The notes: generated by a model from the sequence alone, not told the origin. DNA of 13,562 bases from Chthonomonas sp. UBA1950 (GCA_002336105.1 DDEQ01000002.1:58320-71881); one strand, 5' to 3'; shown: positions 1 to 7,720, counted from the stretch's first letter. Numbers and translations are program-made.

Positions 1-27
1 CCCGTTCTGCTGTGTTTAGGAGACCCT

Positions 28-1086
28 TTATGGCAATTCGGTAGTTGCCGTAACAATCTTGTTGCCAACGCGGAGTGCATCGACGGTTGCAAAGCCAGAA
101 ATAGTCTTTCCAAAAACGCAGTATTGACCGTCGAGTGAAGGCAAATCAGCAAGACAGATATAGAACTGACTTCCTGCCGTGTCGAGTCCTGTGCTGCGTG
201 CCATTGCAAGGGCATATTTGAGGTGAGTAAGGCTATTTGTCTCGAATGGAATGGTGTATCCAGGGCCGCCAGTCCCGATAGAAGGGTCGTCTAGTGGCAA
301 CGTTTTTGTTAGTGGATCTCCGCCTTGAATCACGAAATCGGCGACCCAACGGTGGAAGAAGATTCCATCATAAAAACCCTTGTTGACAAGGCTAACCATA
401 TTTGCCGAAGTGTTCGGGGCGTTCGTCGTATCAAGTTGTAGCAGAACGTCGTCGTAACCGTCGATCTTGAGCCGAACATTTGCGTTGGCAGAAACGGTGA
501 TTGTCTTTCTTACCACCTTTGAAGGGTCTGCTTTACTTCGAGCTTGGACCTGGTAAGTTCCTGCTGTTGCGGGTGCGGTAAATGTGCCCGTCGAATCGAT
601 CTTTGCTCCTGAGGTCACATCAACCACATCCCAATCGACCAGTTGGTTTGTGTCTCCGGTAACCGTCGCCGATAGCTGGTAAGTGCTCTTAGGAATGATA
701 ACCGGTAAAGTCTCTGGACCTATTGAAACGTTAACTTGGTCGACGACGTGAACAACGACCGTTGCAGCTACGGCTGGGTTATCTCGGAATGCGGCTCGAA
801 CTGTGTAGTCGCCATAGGTGGATGGAGCGGTATAAGTGCCGTTTTCGCTGACTATGCCGTTCGCACTTCCTCCAATGACCGACCAGGTAACAGGCTTTGA
901 CCCTCCAGCATCAATCACTGCGGTGAGAAGTACAGAATTGTTGACCCGTACTGACGGGGACGCAGGCGTAATTCGAATTGAGCCTGTGGAAGACGAACTA
1001 CTTCCTCCGCCACAGCCTATGAGCACAGCAAGCAGCGAACAGATCAGAAAAATGATCGTTATACGTCTAGAGAGTCGCTCGGTCAC
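28..1086 (-). CDS. Lipoprotein with two Ig-like domains and a cyclophilin-type peptidyl-prolyl isomerase domain
   Basis: This 352-aa protein probably catalyses cis-trans isomerisation of prolyl bonds outside the cytoplasmic membrane. Residues 9-25 form a lipoprotein signal with lipobox LIGC (Cys25), followed by a Gly/Ser linker. Two beta-rich Ig-like (BIG2-like) segments span about residues 36-114 and 118-198. Residues 203-350 form a cyclophilin domain with FHR (Arg246), DFVIQGGDP (Phe251, Gln254), GSQFYI and LDGQYCVFG. The position equivalent to CypA Trp121 is Ser317 and that of His126 is Tyr322; Tyr is common at the latter in bacterial cyclophilins. The start is GTG at 1086, with no strong Shine-Dalgarno; it places the signal peptide correctly. 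The gene is divergent from the cytochrome gene at 1200. Isomerase activity is inferred from family motifs; the Ig-like domains may bind cell-surface or extracellular partners. Confidence 0.9.
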   Translation of the reverse strand: MTERLSRRITIIFLICSLLAVLIGCGGGSSSSSTGSIRITPASPSVRVNNSVLLTAVIDAGGSKPVTWSVIGGSANGIVSENGTYTAPSTYGDYTVRAAFRDNPAVAATVVVHVVDQVNVSIGPETLPVIIPKSTYQLSATVTGDTNQLVDWDVVDVTSGAKIDSTGTFTAPATAGTYQVQARSKADPSKVVRKTITVSANANVRLKIDGYDDVLLQLDTTNAPNTSANMVSLVNKGFYDGIFFHRWVADFVIQGGDPLTKTLPLDDPSIGTGGPGYTIPFETNSLTHLKYALAMARSTGLDTAGSQFYICLADLPSLDGQYCVFGKTISGFATVDALRVGNKIVTATTELP

Positions 1087-1180
1087 GTCCGTTTCTACCC
1101 TATCAGCCCTTATTTCGACTTTGTTTCCGAGATATCAAGCCATTTCTTTACTATGGTCGTACACTTGAACTAGTTAAGCA

Positions 1181-1186
1181 AAGGAG
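1181..1186 (+). promoter_or_regulatory. Ribosome binding site (AAGGAG) for the DUF1592/DUF1588 cytochrome gene
   Basis: AAGGAG lies 13 nt before the GTG at 1200, longer than the usual spacing. No better in-frame start is nearer, and the GTG yields a clean signal peptide, so it is kept as the start. Confidence 0.55.
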
Positions 1187-1199
1187 CGAATACAGAGAA

Positions 1200-3455
1200 G
1201 TGAAGCGTCAATCTCTTGGATTATTGATAGGTGTTCCAAGCCTTTCTCTCGGGTTGTTCCTCGCTCAACCAAAGCCAACCTTTCAAAAATCTGTTGCGCC
1301 TGTGGTCAATCAGTACTGCGTTCCTTGTCATTCTGGGAAGCAACCCTCTGCTGGGCTTGATCTTGCTGCAGCGCTAAAGAGAGCAGACATCACGACCGAT
1401 GCAGCCTTATGGAAAAACGTCTCCGAAAATGTTAGTTCGGGACATATGCCGCCTCCCGGTCAGCCCAGACCCTCAGCTACTGCTAAGAAGCAGCTTCTTG
1501 AAGCGTTGAGGGCTTTAGCTGCGCAAACGCCAAACTCAAATGACCCAGGAAGGGTCACAATGCGACGGCTCAACCGCGCCGAATACGACAACACCATTCG
1601 AGACTTAACCGGGTTAGACCTTCACCTTTCGAAAGACTTTCCATCTGATGATGTTGGGTACGGCTTCGACAATATCGGCGATGTCTTGTCGATGTCTTCG
1701 CTCTTGTTTGAGAAGTACCTGGATGCCGCGGAGAAAGTCGCCAACACGGCGATCGTTGTCAATCAAGTAAATCGATCCGTCGTTTCTGGTGCGGATTTGA
1801 TTGACGGATCAGCCTCGTCAACCACTGATGACAGCGAAAAAATCCTCTATTCGAATTGCATTGTCGTTGGCAAGATCAAAGTTAAGCAAGCGGGAGCCTA
1901 TCGAGTCAAGGTGAATGCCTATGGTCAGCTTGCTGGTCCAGATGCACCAAAAATGTCAGTATCCGTCAACAACGAGTCCAAAACTGAATTCAATGTATCG
2001 AACAAAGTTGTAGCGGGTTTCGAGATACCAGTTCGTCTTGCCAAGGGGGAGAACGAAGTTAAGATCGGTTTTGAAAACGACTATTACGACGAGCGGACAA
2101 AAGCCGACCGTAACTTAATCGTCCGCTCACTAGAACTGATCGGTCCTTTGGATGGCATCAGCCAGAAACCAGAATCGCATCGAAAAATAATTCAGAGAGA
2201 CCCGGAAAAAGGGGAGTGGGACTCAGCAGCTAAATCGGATATCAAGCGGTTCGCTTCAAAGGCGTTCCGTCGTCCGATCACTTCAGATGAGCAGGTCAAA
2301 CTAAAGGCCGTTTTTGATACTGGGGCGAAGCTCGGCTCTAGCTACCAAGAAGGGATGAGAGCAGTCGTCATGGCTACGCTCGTGTCTCCTCAATTCTTGT
2401 TCCGAGTTGAAACAAATACAATCGGAAAGAGTCGTCCTCTTAACGACTATGAGGTGGCTTCAAGGCTCTCGTATTTCCTCTGGAGTTCGATGCCTGACCA
2501 AGAGCTCACAAGCTTAGCCGATGATGGAAAACTAAAGGACCCGGCGGTTCTATCACAACAAGTCACCCGAATGCTGGCAGATCCGAAATCAGACGCCTTA
2601 GCCAACAACTTTGCTGAGCAATGGCTGGAGCTGAGAAAGCTTGAGATTTTTGAACCTGATCGAAAGCAGTTTCCAGAGTTTAGTGAGCAAACGCGTTCTG
2701 ATATGGCGACAGAAACAAAGCTTTTCTTTAATCGCGTTCTGCGCGAAAACCGCAGTGTTGTCGATTTCTTAGCTGGCCGGTACACCTACGTAAACGGTAA
2801 CTTAGCAAAGCTCTACGGTATTCCTGGCATCAGTGGCAATGAGTTTCAAAAGATTGCTCTCAATGATGAGAACCGAGGTGGAATCCTTACTCAAGCTAGC
2901 GTCCTGTCTGTCACCTCGAATCCGACACGCACTTCTCCAACGAAACGTGGGAAGTGGGTTCTTGAGGAGATCCTTGGTACGCCTCCTCCACCACCTCCAC
3001 CCGGAGTCGGAACCATCGCCGAAGAGAGATCGAAGCTAACGGCTACAACACTCAGAAAGCTGATGGAGGAGCACCGGAAGAATCCAGCTTGTGCCAGTTG
3101 TCACGCTCGAATGGACCCCATCGGGTTTGGCCTAGAGAACTTTGACGCTATTGGTAGGTGGCGGACAAAGGAAGGAGAATTTTCGGTTGACAGTAGTGGG
3201 GTTTTGCCCGATGGGCGGAACTTTTCTGGTCCAAAGGAGCTACGGGACATCTTGTTAACCAACAAGCAGGGATTTGTTCGAGCATTGTCTGAAAAGCTTT
3301 TGACCTATGCTCTCGGTCGCGGAACCACCTACGCTGACAAGAAAGCCATTGAGCTGATCGCTACAAAGACCGAAAAATCTGATTACAGATTTCAATCTAT
3401 GATCGAAGCTATCGTAACAAGCGATCCATTTATGAAACAAGGAGTTTCGAAGTGA
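1200..3455 (+). CDS. Exported planctomycete-type cytochrome c protein (DUF1587/DUF1595/DUF1592/DUF1588/DUF1585)
   Basis: This 751-aa exported protein probably binds c-type haem. Residues 1-23 form a Sec-type signal peptide (KR then a hydrophobic core). A PSCyt1-like segment carries CVPCH (residues 40-44). DUF1587 covers about 120-180 (RRLNRAEYDNTIRDL). A beta-rich, carbohydrate-binding-module-like insert lies at about 215-318. DUF1595 (about 340-395), DUF1592 (about 412-530, DYEVASRLSYFLWSSMPD), DUF1588 (about 550-650) and DUF1585 (about 668-748) follow. DUF1588 contains the family's polyproline run (595-601) and a second haem motif, CASCH (631-635). The order and length match full-length family members. 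It overlaps the DUF1552 gene by 4 nt, the usual partner. The family is often linked to polymer or organic-matter oxidation, but its reaction is not established, so the function is open. Confidence 0.93.
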   Translation: MKRQSLGLLIGVPSLSLGLFLAQPKPTFQKSVAPVVNQYCVPCHSGKQPSAGLDLAAALKRADITTDAALWKNVSENVSSGHMPPPGQPRPSATAKKQLLEALRALAAQTPNSNDPGRVTMRRLNRAEYDNTIRDLTGLDLHLSKDFPSDDVGYGFDNIGDVLSMSSLLFEKYLDAAEKVANTAIVVNQVNRSVVSGADLIDGSASSTTDDSEKILYSNCIVVGKIKVKQAGAYRVKVNAYGQLAGPDAPKMSVSVNNESKTEFNVSNKVVAGFEIPVRLAKGENEVKIGFENDYYDERTKADRNLIVRSLELIGPLDGISQKPESHRKIIQRDPEKGEWDSAAKSDIKRFASKAFRRPITSDEQVKLKAVFDTGAKLGSSYQEGMRAVVMATLVSPQFLFRVETNTIGKSRPLNDYEVASRLSYFLWSSMPDQELTSLADDGKLKDPAVLSQQVTRMLADPKSDALANNFAEQWLELRKLEIFEPDRKQFPEFSEQTRSDMATETKLFFNRVLRENRSVVDFLAGRYTYVNGNLAKLYGIPGISGNEFQKIALNDENRGGILTQASVLSVTSNPTRTSPTKRGKWVLEEILGTPPPPPPPGVGTIAEERSKLTATTLRKLMEEHRKNPACASCHARMDPIGFGLENFDAIGRWRTKEGEFSVDSSGVLPDGRNFSGPKELRDILLTNKQGFVRALSEKLLTYALGRGTTYADKKAIELIATKTEKSDYRFQSMIEAIVTSDPFMKQGVSK
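3439..3444 (+). promoter_or_regulatory. Ribosome binding site (AAGGAG) for the DUF1552 gene
   Basis: AAGGAG lies inside the end of the upstream gene, 7 nt before the GTG at 3452. It supports the GTGA-overlap start and translational coupling of the two proteins. Confidence 0.8.
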
Positions 3456-4789
3456 AACCGATTGATAGAAGAACCTTTTTACGAGGATTTGGGACGATGA
3501 TGGCGTTACCGCTGTTGGAGCGGATGTTGCCCGGTTCGGCATTGGCAAGCGCGATGCCAAACCAGAAACCTGTTCGGATGGCCTACCTATTTGTTCCGAA
3601 CGGAATGGACATGCGGCATTGGACTCCAGGGGCAGAAGGTGCCTTTGTTGGCGAATTACCAGAGATTCTTCAACCGCTAAACTCTGTTCGATCCTCGTTT
3701 AATGTTCTGTCTGGACTTACCCAATTTCATGCCTTTGCGAACGGAGACGGCCCCGGCGACCACGCTCGATCAACTGCATGTTGGCTCACGGGCATGCAAC
3801 CCAAAAAGACCGCAGGAGCAGATATTCAGGTTGGAACGTCGGTCGATCAGGTCGCGGCGGAGTACATCGGAAAGCAAACCAGGTTTGCTTCGCTAGAAAT
3901 CGGCTGTGAAAGAGGTGGGGTGGCTGGGAACTGCGACAGTGGCTACTCATGTGCGTATTCTTCGAATATCGCTTGGAGAACGCCAACTAGTCCCTTAGCA
4001 AAAGAAGTTAATCCTAGGCTGGTCTTCGAGAGGCTTTTTGGCACTGGCGATCAAGCAGAAATGGGACAAAGCCTTGCTCGACGCCAACTCTTAAGGCAGA
4101 GCATCCTTGATTTTGTCGCCTCCGATGCCAAACTCCTTCGAAACCAGCTCGGAATTCGAGACCAAAGAAAACTCGACGAGTATTTTGAGAGCGTTCGCGA
4201 GATCGAGCAAAGACTGGTCAAGTTTGAATCCCAGCAAAAGGCGGTAGCAGGAGCGAAAAAGCCCGACGGCATCCCAAACGACTATGCCGAGCACATTCGA
4301 CTGATGGGTGACATGATGATTCTTGCTTTTCAGGCAGATCTCACTCGTGTCTGCACGTTTATGTTCGCTAATGATGGAAGCAACCGCAGTTACGCATCAA
4401 TCGGGGTCCCCGAGGGACATCATGACATGAGCCATCACGGTCAAAATCCTGAGAAACTGGCCAAGAAGAAACGCATTGATATGTTTCACGTGGAACAATT
4501 GGCGTACATTCTCAACAAAATGCAGTCCATACAGGAACCCGAAGGGAGTCTATTGGACAACACTTTATTGGTCTATGGTGCTGGCATCTCCGATGGAGAC
4601 GCGCACAACCATAATAACCTTCCAATTTTGGTGGCGGGCAAGGGCGGAACCAAGCTAAACACGGGAAGGCACGTTATCTACAAGGATTACACGCCAATGA
4701 ACAACCTGTTTGTCTCTATGCTCGACAAGGTGGGTGTGCCCATCGAGCATCTCGGTGACAGTACTGGCAAGTTGCAAGGGCTCTTCTAA
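3452..4789 (+). CDS. DUF1552 family protein with Tat signal
   Basis: This 445-aa protein belongs to the DUF1552 family, which is almost always encoded next to DUF1592/DUF1588 cytochromes. Residues 6-12 read RRTFLRG, a twin-arginine motif, followed by a hydrophobic stretch and a likely cleavage region near the ALASA at about 30-34, so it is probably exported folded. Family-like blocks include YLFVPNGMDMRHW, LSGLTQFHA, GDHARSTACWLTG and a C-terminal LLVYGAGISDGDAHNHNNLPI. The GTG start overlaps the upstream stop (GTGA) and has a good AAGGAG 7 nt upstream, so the pair is translationally coupled and the products probably act together. The His/Asp-rich blocks resemble sulfatase- or DUF1501-like metal sites, but no reaction is proven. 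Its stop codon overlaps that of the convergent hemerythrin-like gene. Confidence 0.92.
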   Translation: MKPIDRRTFLRGFGTMMALPLLERMLPGSALASAMPNQKPVRMAYLFVPNGMDMRHWTPGAEGAFVGELPEILQPLNSVRSSFNVLSGLTQFHAFANGDGPGDHARSTACWLTGMQPKKTAGADIQVGTSVDQVAAEYIGKQTRFASLEIGCERGGVAGNCDSGYSCAYSSNIAWRTPTSPLAKEVNPRLVFERLFGTGDQAEMGQSLARRQLLRQSILDFVASDAKLLRNQLGIRDQRKLDEYFESVREIEQRLVKFESQQKAVAGAKKPDGIPNDYAEHIRLMGDMMILAFQADLTRVCTFMFANDGSNRSYASIGVPEGHHDMSHHGQNPEKLAKKKRIDMFHVEQLAYILNKMQSIQEPEGSLLDNTLLVYGAGISDGDAHNHNNLPILVAGKGGTKLNTGRHVIYKDYTPMNNLFVSMLDKVGVPIEHLGDSTGKLQGLF

Positions 4790-5187
4790 GCCGCTCTACG
4801 ATCCCGGCCGATTCGATTATCGCAGTGAGAGATGTGTGATGTGAACCAGTGCCCCAACGTACAGATTGTTTCCGTCAGAAGCTCTTGAGAAAGGCCATCG
4901 GATTCGATTCGGAGTTGCAGGTACTCAAGCCGAGCTCTCATAATGTCGTGCGCGGCTTTGAGCTCTGATGCAATTGGACACTCTTCCCAATTACAACAGC
5001 ACTCTTCGGTTTCGAAATGCTTGTTGAGAAACCCAAAGATACCAATGATTGCTTGCTTGAGATACCGATTATCAACTTCAGCCTGGCACATCTCATGAAG
5101 TTCATTCAGCATCTCAACAAACACCGCGTGTTCGGTGTCGATTGCTTCGATCCCGGTTAGCTGAAAGTGTGTCAAATCGTATGGCAC
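4786..5187 (-). CDS. Bacteriohemerythrin-like protein lacking one iron-ligand histidine
   Basis: This 133-aa four-helix protein matches stand-alone bacteriohemerythrins in length; these bind O2 at a di-iron site. Visible ligands are His20 (IDTEH), His57 and Glu61 (HFETEE), His80 (AAHD), and His118 with Asp123 (HISHCD). In the usual HxxxH pair of the third helix, the first His is replaced by Leu76 (ELKAAH). A Cys-rich loop, Cys63-65 plus Cys70, lies between helices two and three. No signal peptide is seen, so it is cytoplasmic. The start is GTG at 5187, with only a weak upstream GAAG. The gene converges on the DUF1552 gene with overlapping stop codons, leaving no room for an intergenic terminator. 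It could be an O2, NO or iron sensor or carrier; whether a normal di-iron site forms is uncertain. Confidence 0.85.
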   Translation of the reverse strand: MPYDLTHFQLTGIEAIDTEHAVFVEMLNELHEMCQAEVDNRYLKQAIIGIFGFLNKHFETEECCCNWEECPIASELKAAHDIMRARLEYLQLRIESDGLSQELLTETICTLGHWFTSHISHCDNRIGRDRRAA

Positions 5188-5416
5188 AATATATCTTCGG
5201 TAACACTCTTTTCAATCTTAATGTCTGGCAAAATTCTTCGAGAAACCTAGTAACTTAAATTCATGAACGGATGCTCAGAAGAATATAAGTAACAGATCGG
5301 ATCGCAAACTCAATACCAATCAGATGGTTTTCTCCACACTAAGGAGCGACTTAGTGCAACACAGATTCTAGGGCCTTGTACTCGAAGCATTCGTTTGCTT
5401 GTCGTATGCTTTGATA

Positions 5417-5872
5417 ATGGGCCTATCTACTTACCTTGTCGACGCGTTGACTTTGTCTCCGAATATCTTTGAAAAGTTGATGGCGCAAATCCATGTTGCA
5501 GAGTTGGACACGGCTAAACTGCCCGGAAGATTTTCTCCACGGGAAGTGATCGCTCACCTTGCAGACTGGGAGCCAATTCTTCGAGCGAGAATTAGAAGCG
5601 CGATGGATCAGCCTGGATGCACGATTTCCGCTTATGATGAAGGCGAACGAGCACTCACCTTGGGCTATGCCAATTGGTCGGTGGAAAAGAGCATAGAGAT
5701 GTTCAAGAGCGAGCGTTTTGAAACGGTTGATCTCGTCGTTTCGTGCAGTCCTGCGTTGTATCGCAACTTTGTGATCCACCCTGAACGGGGAGAACAATCC
5801 CTCATTGACCTCGCTAATATCATGGTTGGGCACGATATGTATCACATCGAACAACTGAGCCACTACCTATAG
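5417..5872 (+). CDS. DinB superfamily protein (DinB_2-like putative metal-dependent enzyme)
   Basis: This protein of about 151 aa shows the DinB/DfsB four-helix-bundle pattern. Three likely metal-binding histidines are visible: His47 in EVIAHLADWE, and His139 and His143 in VGHDMYHIEQL. The family includes thiol-dependent transferases and damage-inducible proteins of unknown reaction; the substrate here cannot be told. ATG at 5417 is chosen. A TTG at 5399 in the same frame would add six residues, and neither has a clear Shine-Dalgarno. TATGCT at 5404-5409 could be a -10 element giving a nearly leaderless message, but no good -35 accompanies it. The gene is flanked by non-coding DNA on both sides and appears monocistronic. 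Confidence 0.85.
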   Translation: MGLSTYLVDALTLSPNIFEKLMAQIHVAELDTAKLPGRFSPREVIAHLADWEPILRARIRSAMDQPGCTISAYDEGERALTLGYANWSVEKSIEMFKSERFETVDLVVSCSPALYRNFVIHPERGEQSLIDLANIMVGHDMYHIEQLSHYL

Positions 5873-5881
5873 TCCCAGTCC

Positions 5882-5914
5882 CACGTTGGTAAGTGAGGTA
5901 TCACTAAAAACGTG
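5882..5914 (+). other. Interrupted inverted repeat just downstream of the DinB-like gene
   Basis: Outer arms CACGTT (5882-5887) and AACGTG (5909-5914) enclose inner arms AGTGA and TCACT around a GGTA loop. It begins 10 nt after the DinB-like stop. It could fold in RNA as a 3' hairpin, but no T-run follows, so it is not a classic intrinsic terminator. It may also be a protein-binding site. Confidence 0.4.
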
Positions 5915-5965
5915 ATTCTTCAGCAGTTCCTCCTTTAGCTCAGGCTCATCAGCCTTCTATTTTTT

Positions 5966-5982
5966 GACGACACTTTGTCGTC
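5966..5982 (+). promoter_or_regulatory. Perfect 7-bp inverted repeat upstream of the MFS gene, possible operator
   Basis: GACGACA and TGTCGTC are separated by CTT, and six T residues lie immediately before the left arm. TTGACG at 5964-5969 resembles a -35 box overlapping the left arm, but no convincing -10 follows. The site sits 27 nt before the TTG start of the exporter. Operator function is inference from position and symmetry. Confidence 0.35.
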
Positions 5983-5997
5983 CCTGCATTCATTTGT

Positions 5998-6001
5998 GAG
6001 G
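5998..6001 (+). promoter_or_regulatory. Ribosome binding site (GAGG) for the MFS transporter
   Basis: GAGG within TGAGGA lies 8 nt before the TTG at 6010. It decides for this TTG start, as no ATG is available near the beginning of the conserved region. Confidence 0.6.
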
Positions 6002-6009
6002 AATCTGCC

Positions 6010-7272
6010 TTGAACTATTCAGACGTAATCCGAATTCGTCCCTTTCGCAACCTTTGGCTCGGTCAAGCCATTTCCCAACTGGGTGACTCGTTCTACTTCG
6101 TCGCCTTCATGTTCATGGTGAAGAAGATCACCAAGTCGGACGAGATGGTTGGACTAACTGGCGCGTTCGAAACAATTCCGTATCTGCTTCTTGGACCGTA
6201 TGCAGGAGTCCTTGCTGACCGGATCGATCGCAAAAAGATCATGCTTTGGTCCGACCTTGTGAGCGCCTTTGTTCTATCCGGCTTTGGAACTTATGTCGGG
6301 CTTGGCTACTCGGTGCCTGGTTGGCTGATCTTGTCACTCGCCTTTGTTCTTTCTAGCATCCGTTGCTTCTTTATGCCTGCAAAAGGCGCCGCCGTTCCAG
6401 CGATGGTTCCGAGCAACTTAGTGATGAAAGCGAATTCATTGAGCATGGCGACTCAGAACTTTATGCCGCTGATCGGTCTCACAATCACCGCATCGGTTCT
6501 CGCTGTCCTGTATGCAAGTTCCCCACAGTGGTTCTTCTTTGGCGTTGTGGTCATCAATGCACTCTCATTTTTTGGCTCGGCATATTTCATCAATCTGTTG
6601 CCGAGCATCCTCCCGGAGCGTTCTGAAGTTGCGGAATCGCACCCTATTCGCGACTTTATGGACGGCATTCGCTATGTAAGAAAACGTCACGAGCTCACGG
6701 TTCTCGTCGCCCTTACGACGGTGTTTCGGCTGAGTGTTGCGCCGTTTTTCGTCACGTATGTTGCGGCAAACGATCAGTGGTGGGGTGGTCCCAAGCATGA
6801 GGGAAGCCCTTCCACGCTCGCTTGGATGGAGATCTCATTCTTCATTGGAATGGTAATATCTTTCCCAATAATTGGGAAATTAAAGACCGTAAGACCGGCT
6901 CTCTGGTTCAGTTGGTCGTTGTTAGTCATTGCGATTTGCATCGGCCTAATGGCATTCAGCAAGAATTTCTGGCTGTTCTTCGGCTGGAACGTTATTTGTG
7001 GCCTGTCCGTTCCGATGGCTGACCTGCCAATGGCGACCTATATGCAAGTGAGTGTTCCCGATGCTTTTCGTGGAAGAACGAACTCCGTTTTGAACATGAT
7101 CGCGACTGGCGTCATGCCAATTGGCACCGTTCTAGGGGGCTTTTTCATCACCAAAATTGGCATCACCATGTCTTTCCTTTTGATGAGCATGGGAATGGCG
7201 AGTGCATGCCTGATCGGGCTACTCGATCCTCGTTTTCGCAATGTTCGAATGCCCGAGGAAGCTGTTAGCTAA
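6010..7272 (+). CDS. MFS transporter, enterobactin-exporter-like (MFS_3) family
   Basis: This 420-aa inner-membrane protein has about 12 hydrophobic segments. It is likely a proton-driven exporter. The N-terminus IRPFRNLWLGQAISQLGDSF is typical of the MFS_3/TIGR00900 group. Motif A (GVLADRIDRKK, residues 66-76) lies in the loop between helices 2 and 3. A second family signature, VPDAFRGRTNSVLNM with a following GVMPIG, lies in the C-terminal half. The TTG start has GAGG 8 nt upstream. The thioesterase gene follows 19 nt after the stop, suggesting co-transcription. The substrate cannot be deduced; relatives export siderophores, macrolides or other small molecules. A 19-nt palindrome lies inside the gene at 6861-6879, in a locally AT-rich patch. 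Confidence 0.92.
   Translation: MNYSDVIRIRPFRNLWLGQAISQLGDSFYFVAFMFMVKKITKSDEMVGLTGAFETIPYLLLGPYAGVLADRIDRKKIMLWSDLVSAFVLSGFGTYVGLGYSVPGWLILSLAFVLSSIRCFFMPAKGAAVPAMVPSNLVMKANSLSMATQNFMPLIGLTITASVLAVLYASSPQWFFFGVVVINALSFFGSAYFINLLPSILPERSEVAESHPIRDFMDGIRYVRKRHELTVLVALTTVFRLSVAPFFVTYVAANDQWWGGPKHEGSPSTLAWMEISFFIGMVISFPIIGKLKTVRPALWFSWSLLVIAICIGLMAFSKNFWLFFGWNVICGLSVPMADLPMATYMQVSVPDAFRGRTNSVLNMIATGVMPIGTVLGGFFITKIGITMSFLLMSMGMASACLIGLLDPRFRNVRMPEEAVS
6861..6879 (+). repeat. 19-nt perfect palindrome inside the MFS coding sequence
   Basis: TTTCCCAAT and ATTGGGAAA flank a single A, and the site encodes FPIIGK. The surrounding bases are AT-rich with ATA and TTA codons unlike the rest of the gene. 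It may be a binding site, a strong RNA hairpin or coincidence. Confidence 0.5.
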
Positions 7273-7291
7273 TTCGGGTACACCGTAATGG

Positions 7292-7720
7292 ATGTTCCCC
7301 GTAACCGAAGAGCGAATCCGCGTCCTGTATGGCGAAACCGACAAAATGGGTTACGTCTACAACGCTAATTATCTCTTTTGGTTTGAGAGGGCGCGAGGCA
7401 CCTGGTTTCGAGAACGGGGAGTGAGCTACAAGGAGATCGAGGAGAAAGGCCTTTACTTTCCGCTTACCGAGGCTCACATTCGATATAAAGCGCCGATCAA
7501 CTACGATGATGTCGTGATCGTTCGAGCTTGGGTGAGCGATATCAAACGTGCATCAGCGCGCTTCGAGTACGAAATCGTCAACGCCAAAACTGGCCTAGTT
7601 TGTACAGCGGGATACACGGTTCACGCTTTGGTGGGCCGTGACGGAAAGGTTCTGAGTATGCCTCCAGACCTCAAAGAGATCCTTGAGCGTGATCCAAAAG
7701 ACTGGGTCACTGTCGAATAG
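7292..7720 (+). CDS. Acyl-CoA thioesterase, YbgC/FadM-type hotdog fold (4HBT)
   Basis: This 142-aa cytoplasmic protein probably hydrolyses acyl-CoA (or acyl-ACP) thioesters. The hallmark block GETDKMGYVYNANYLFWFERAR contains the catalytic Asp17. The usual YHANY is YNANY here (Asn24 in place of His). The alpha-helix and beta-sheet order and the length fit a single 4HBT domain. The start is ATG at 7292; the overlapping ATG at 7288 is in another frame and short. Only a weak GGGT precedes it. It is 19 nt after the MFS gene and 48 nt before the next gene, so probably within a + strand operon. The chain-length or aromatic substrate cannot be told from sequence; relatives act on short-chain, hydroxybenzoyl or naphthoyl CoA esters. 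Confidence 0.92.
   Translation: MFPVTEERIRVLYGETDKMGYVYNANYLFWFERARGTWFRERGVSYKEIEEKGLYFPLTEAHIRYKAPINYDDVVIVRAWVSDIKRASARFEYEIVNAKTGLVCTAGYTVHALVGRDGKVLSMPPDLKEILERDPKDWVTVE

Noticed and set aside
836..1168. 110-residue + strand open frame opposite the lipoprotein gene
   Set aside because: It is a shadow of the minus-strand gene, which has a clear lipobox, Ig-like and cyclophilin motifs; the shadow has no recognisable features.
1087..1199. Divergent promoters between the lipoprotein and cytochrome genes
   Set aside because: Divergent transcription needs promoters here, but no convincing -35/-10 pair could be placed by eye on either strand.
2982..3002. Run of seven proline codons in the cytochrome gene, as a possible repeat expansion
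   Set aside because: The GTPPPPPP block is a usual motif of DUF1588 proteins just before the second haem motif, so it is ordinary for the family.
5960..5982. Hairpin next to six T residues as an intrinsic terminator
   Set aside because: On the + strand the T-run precedes the stem, and on the minus strand A residues follow it, so neither strand has the stem-then-U order.
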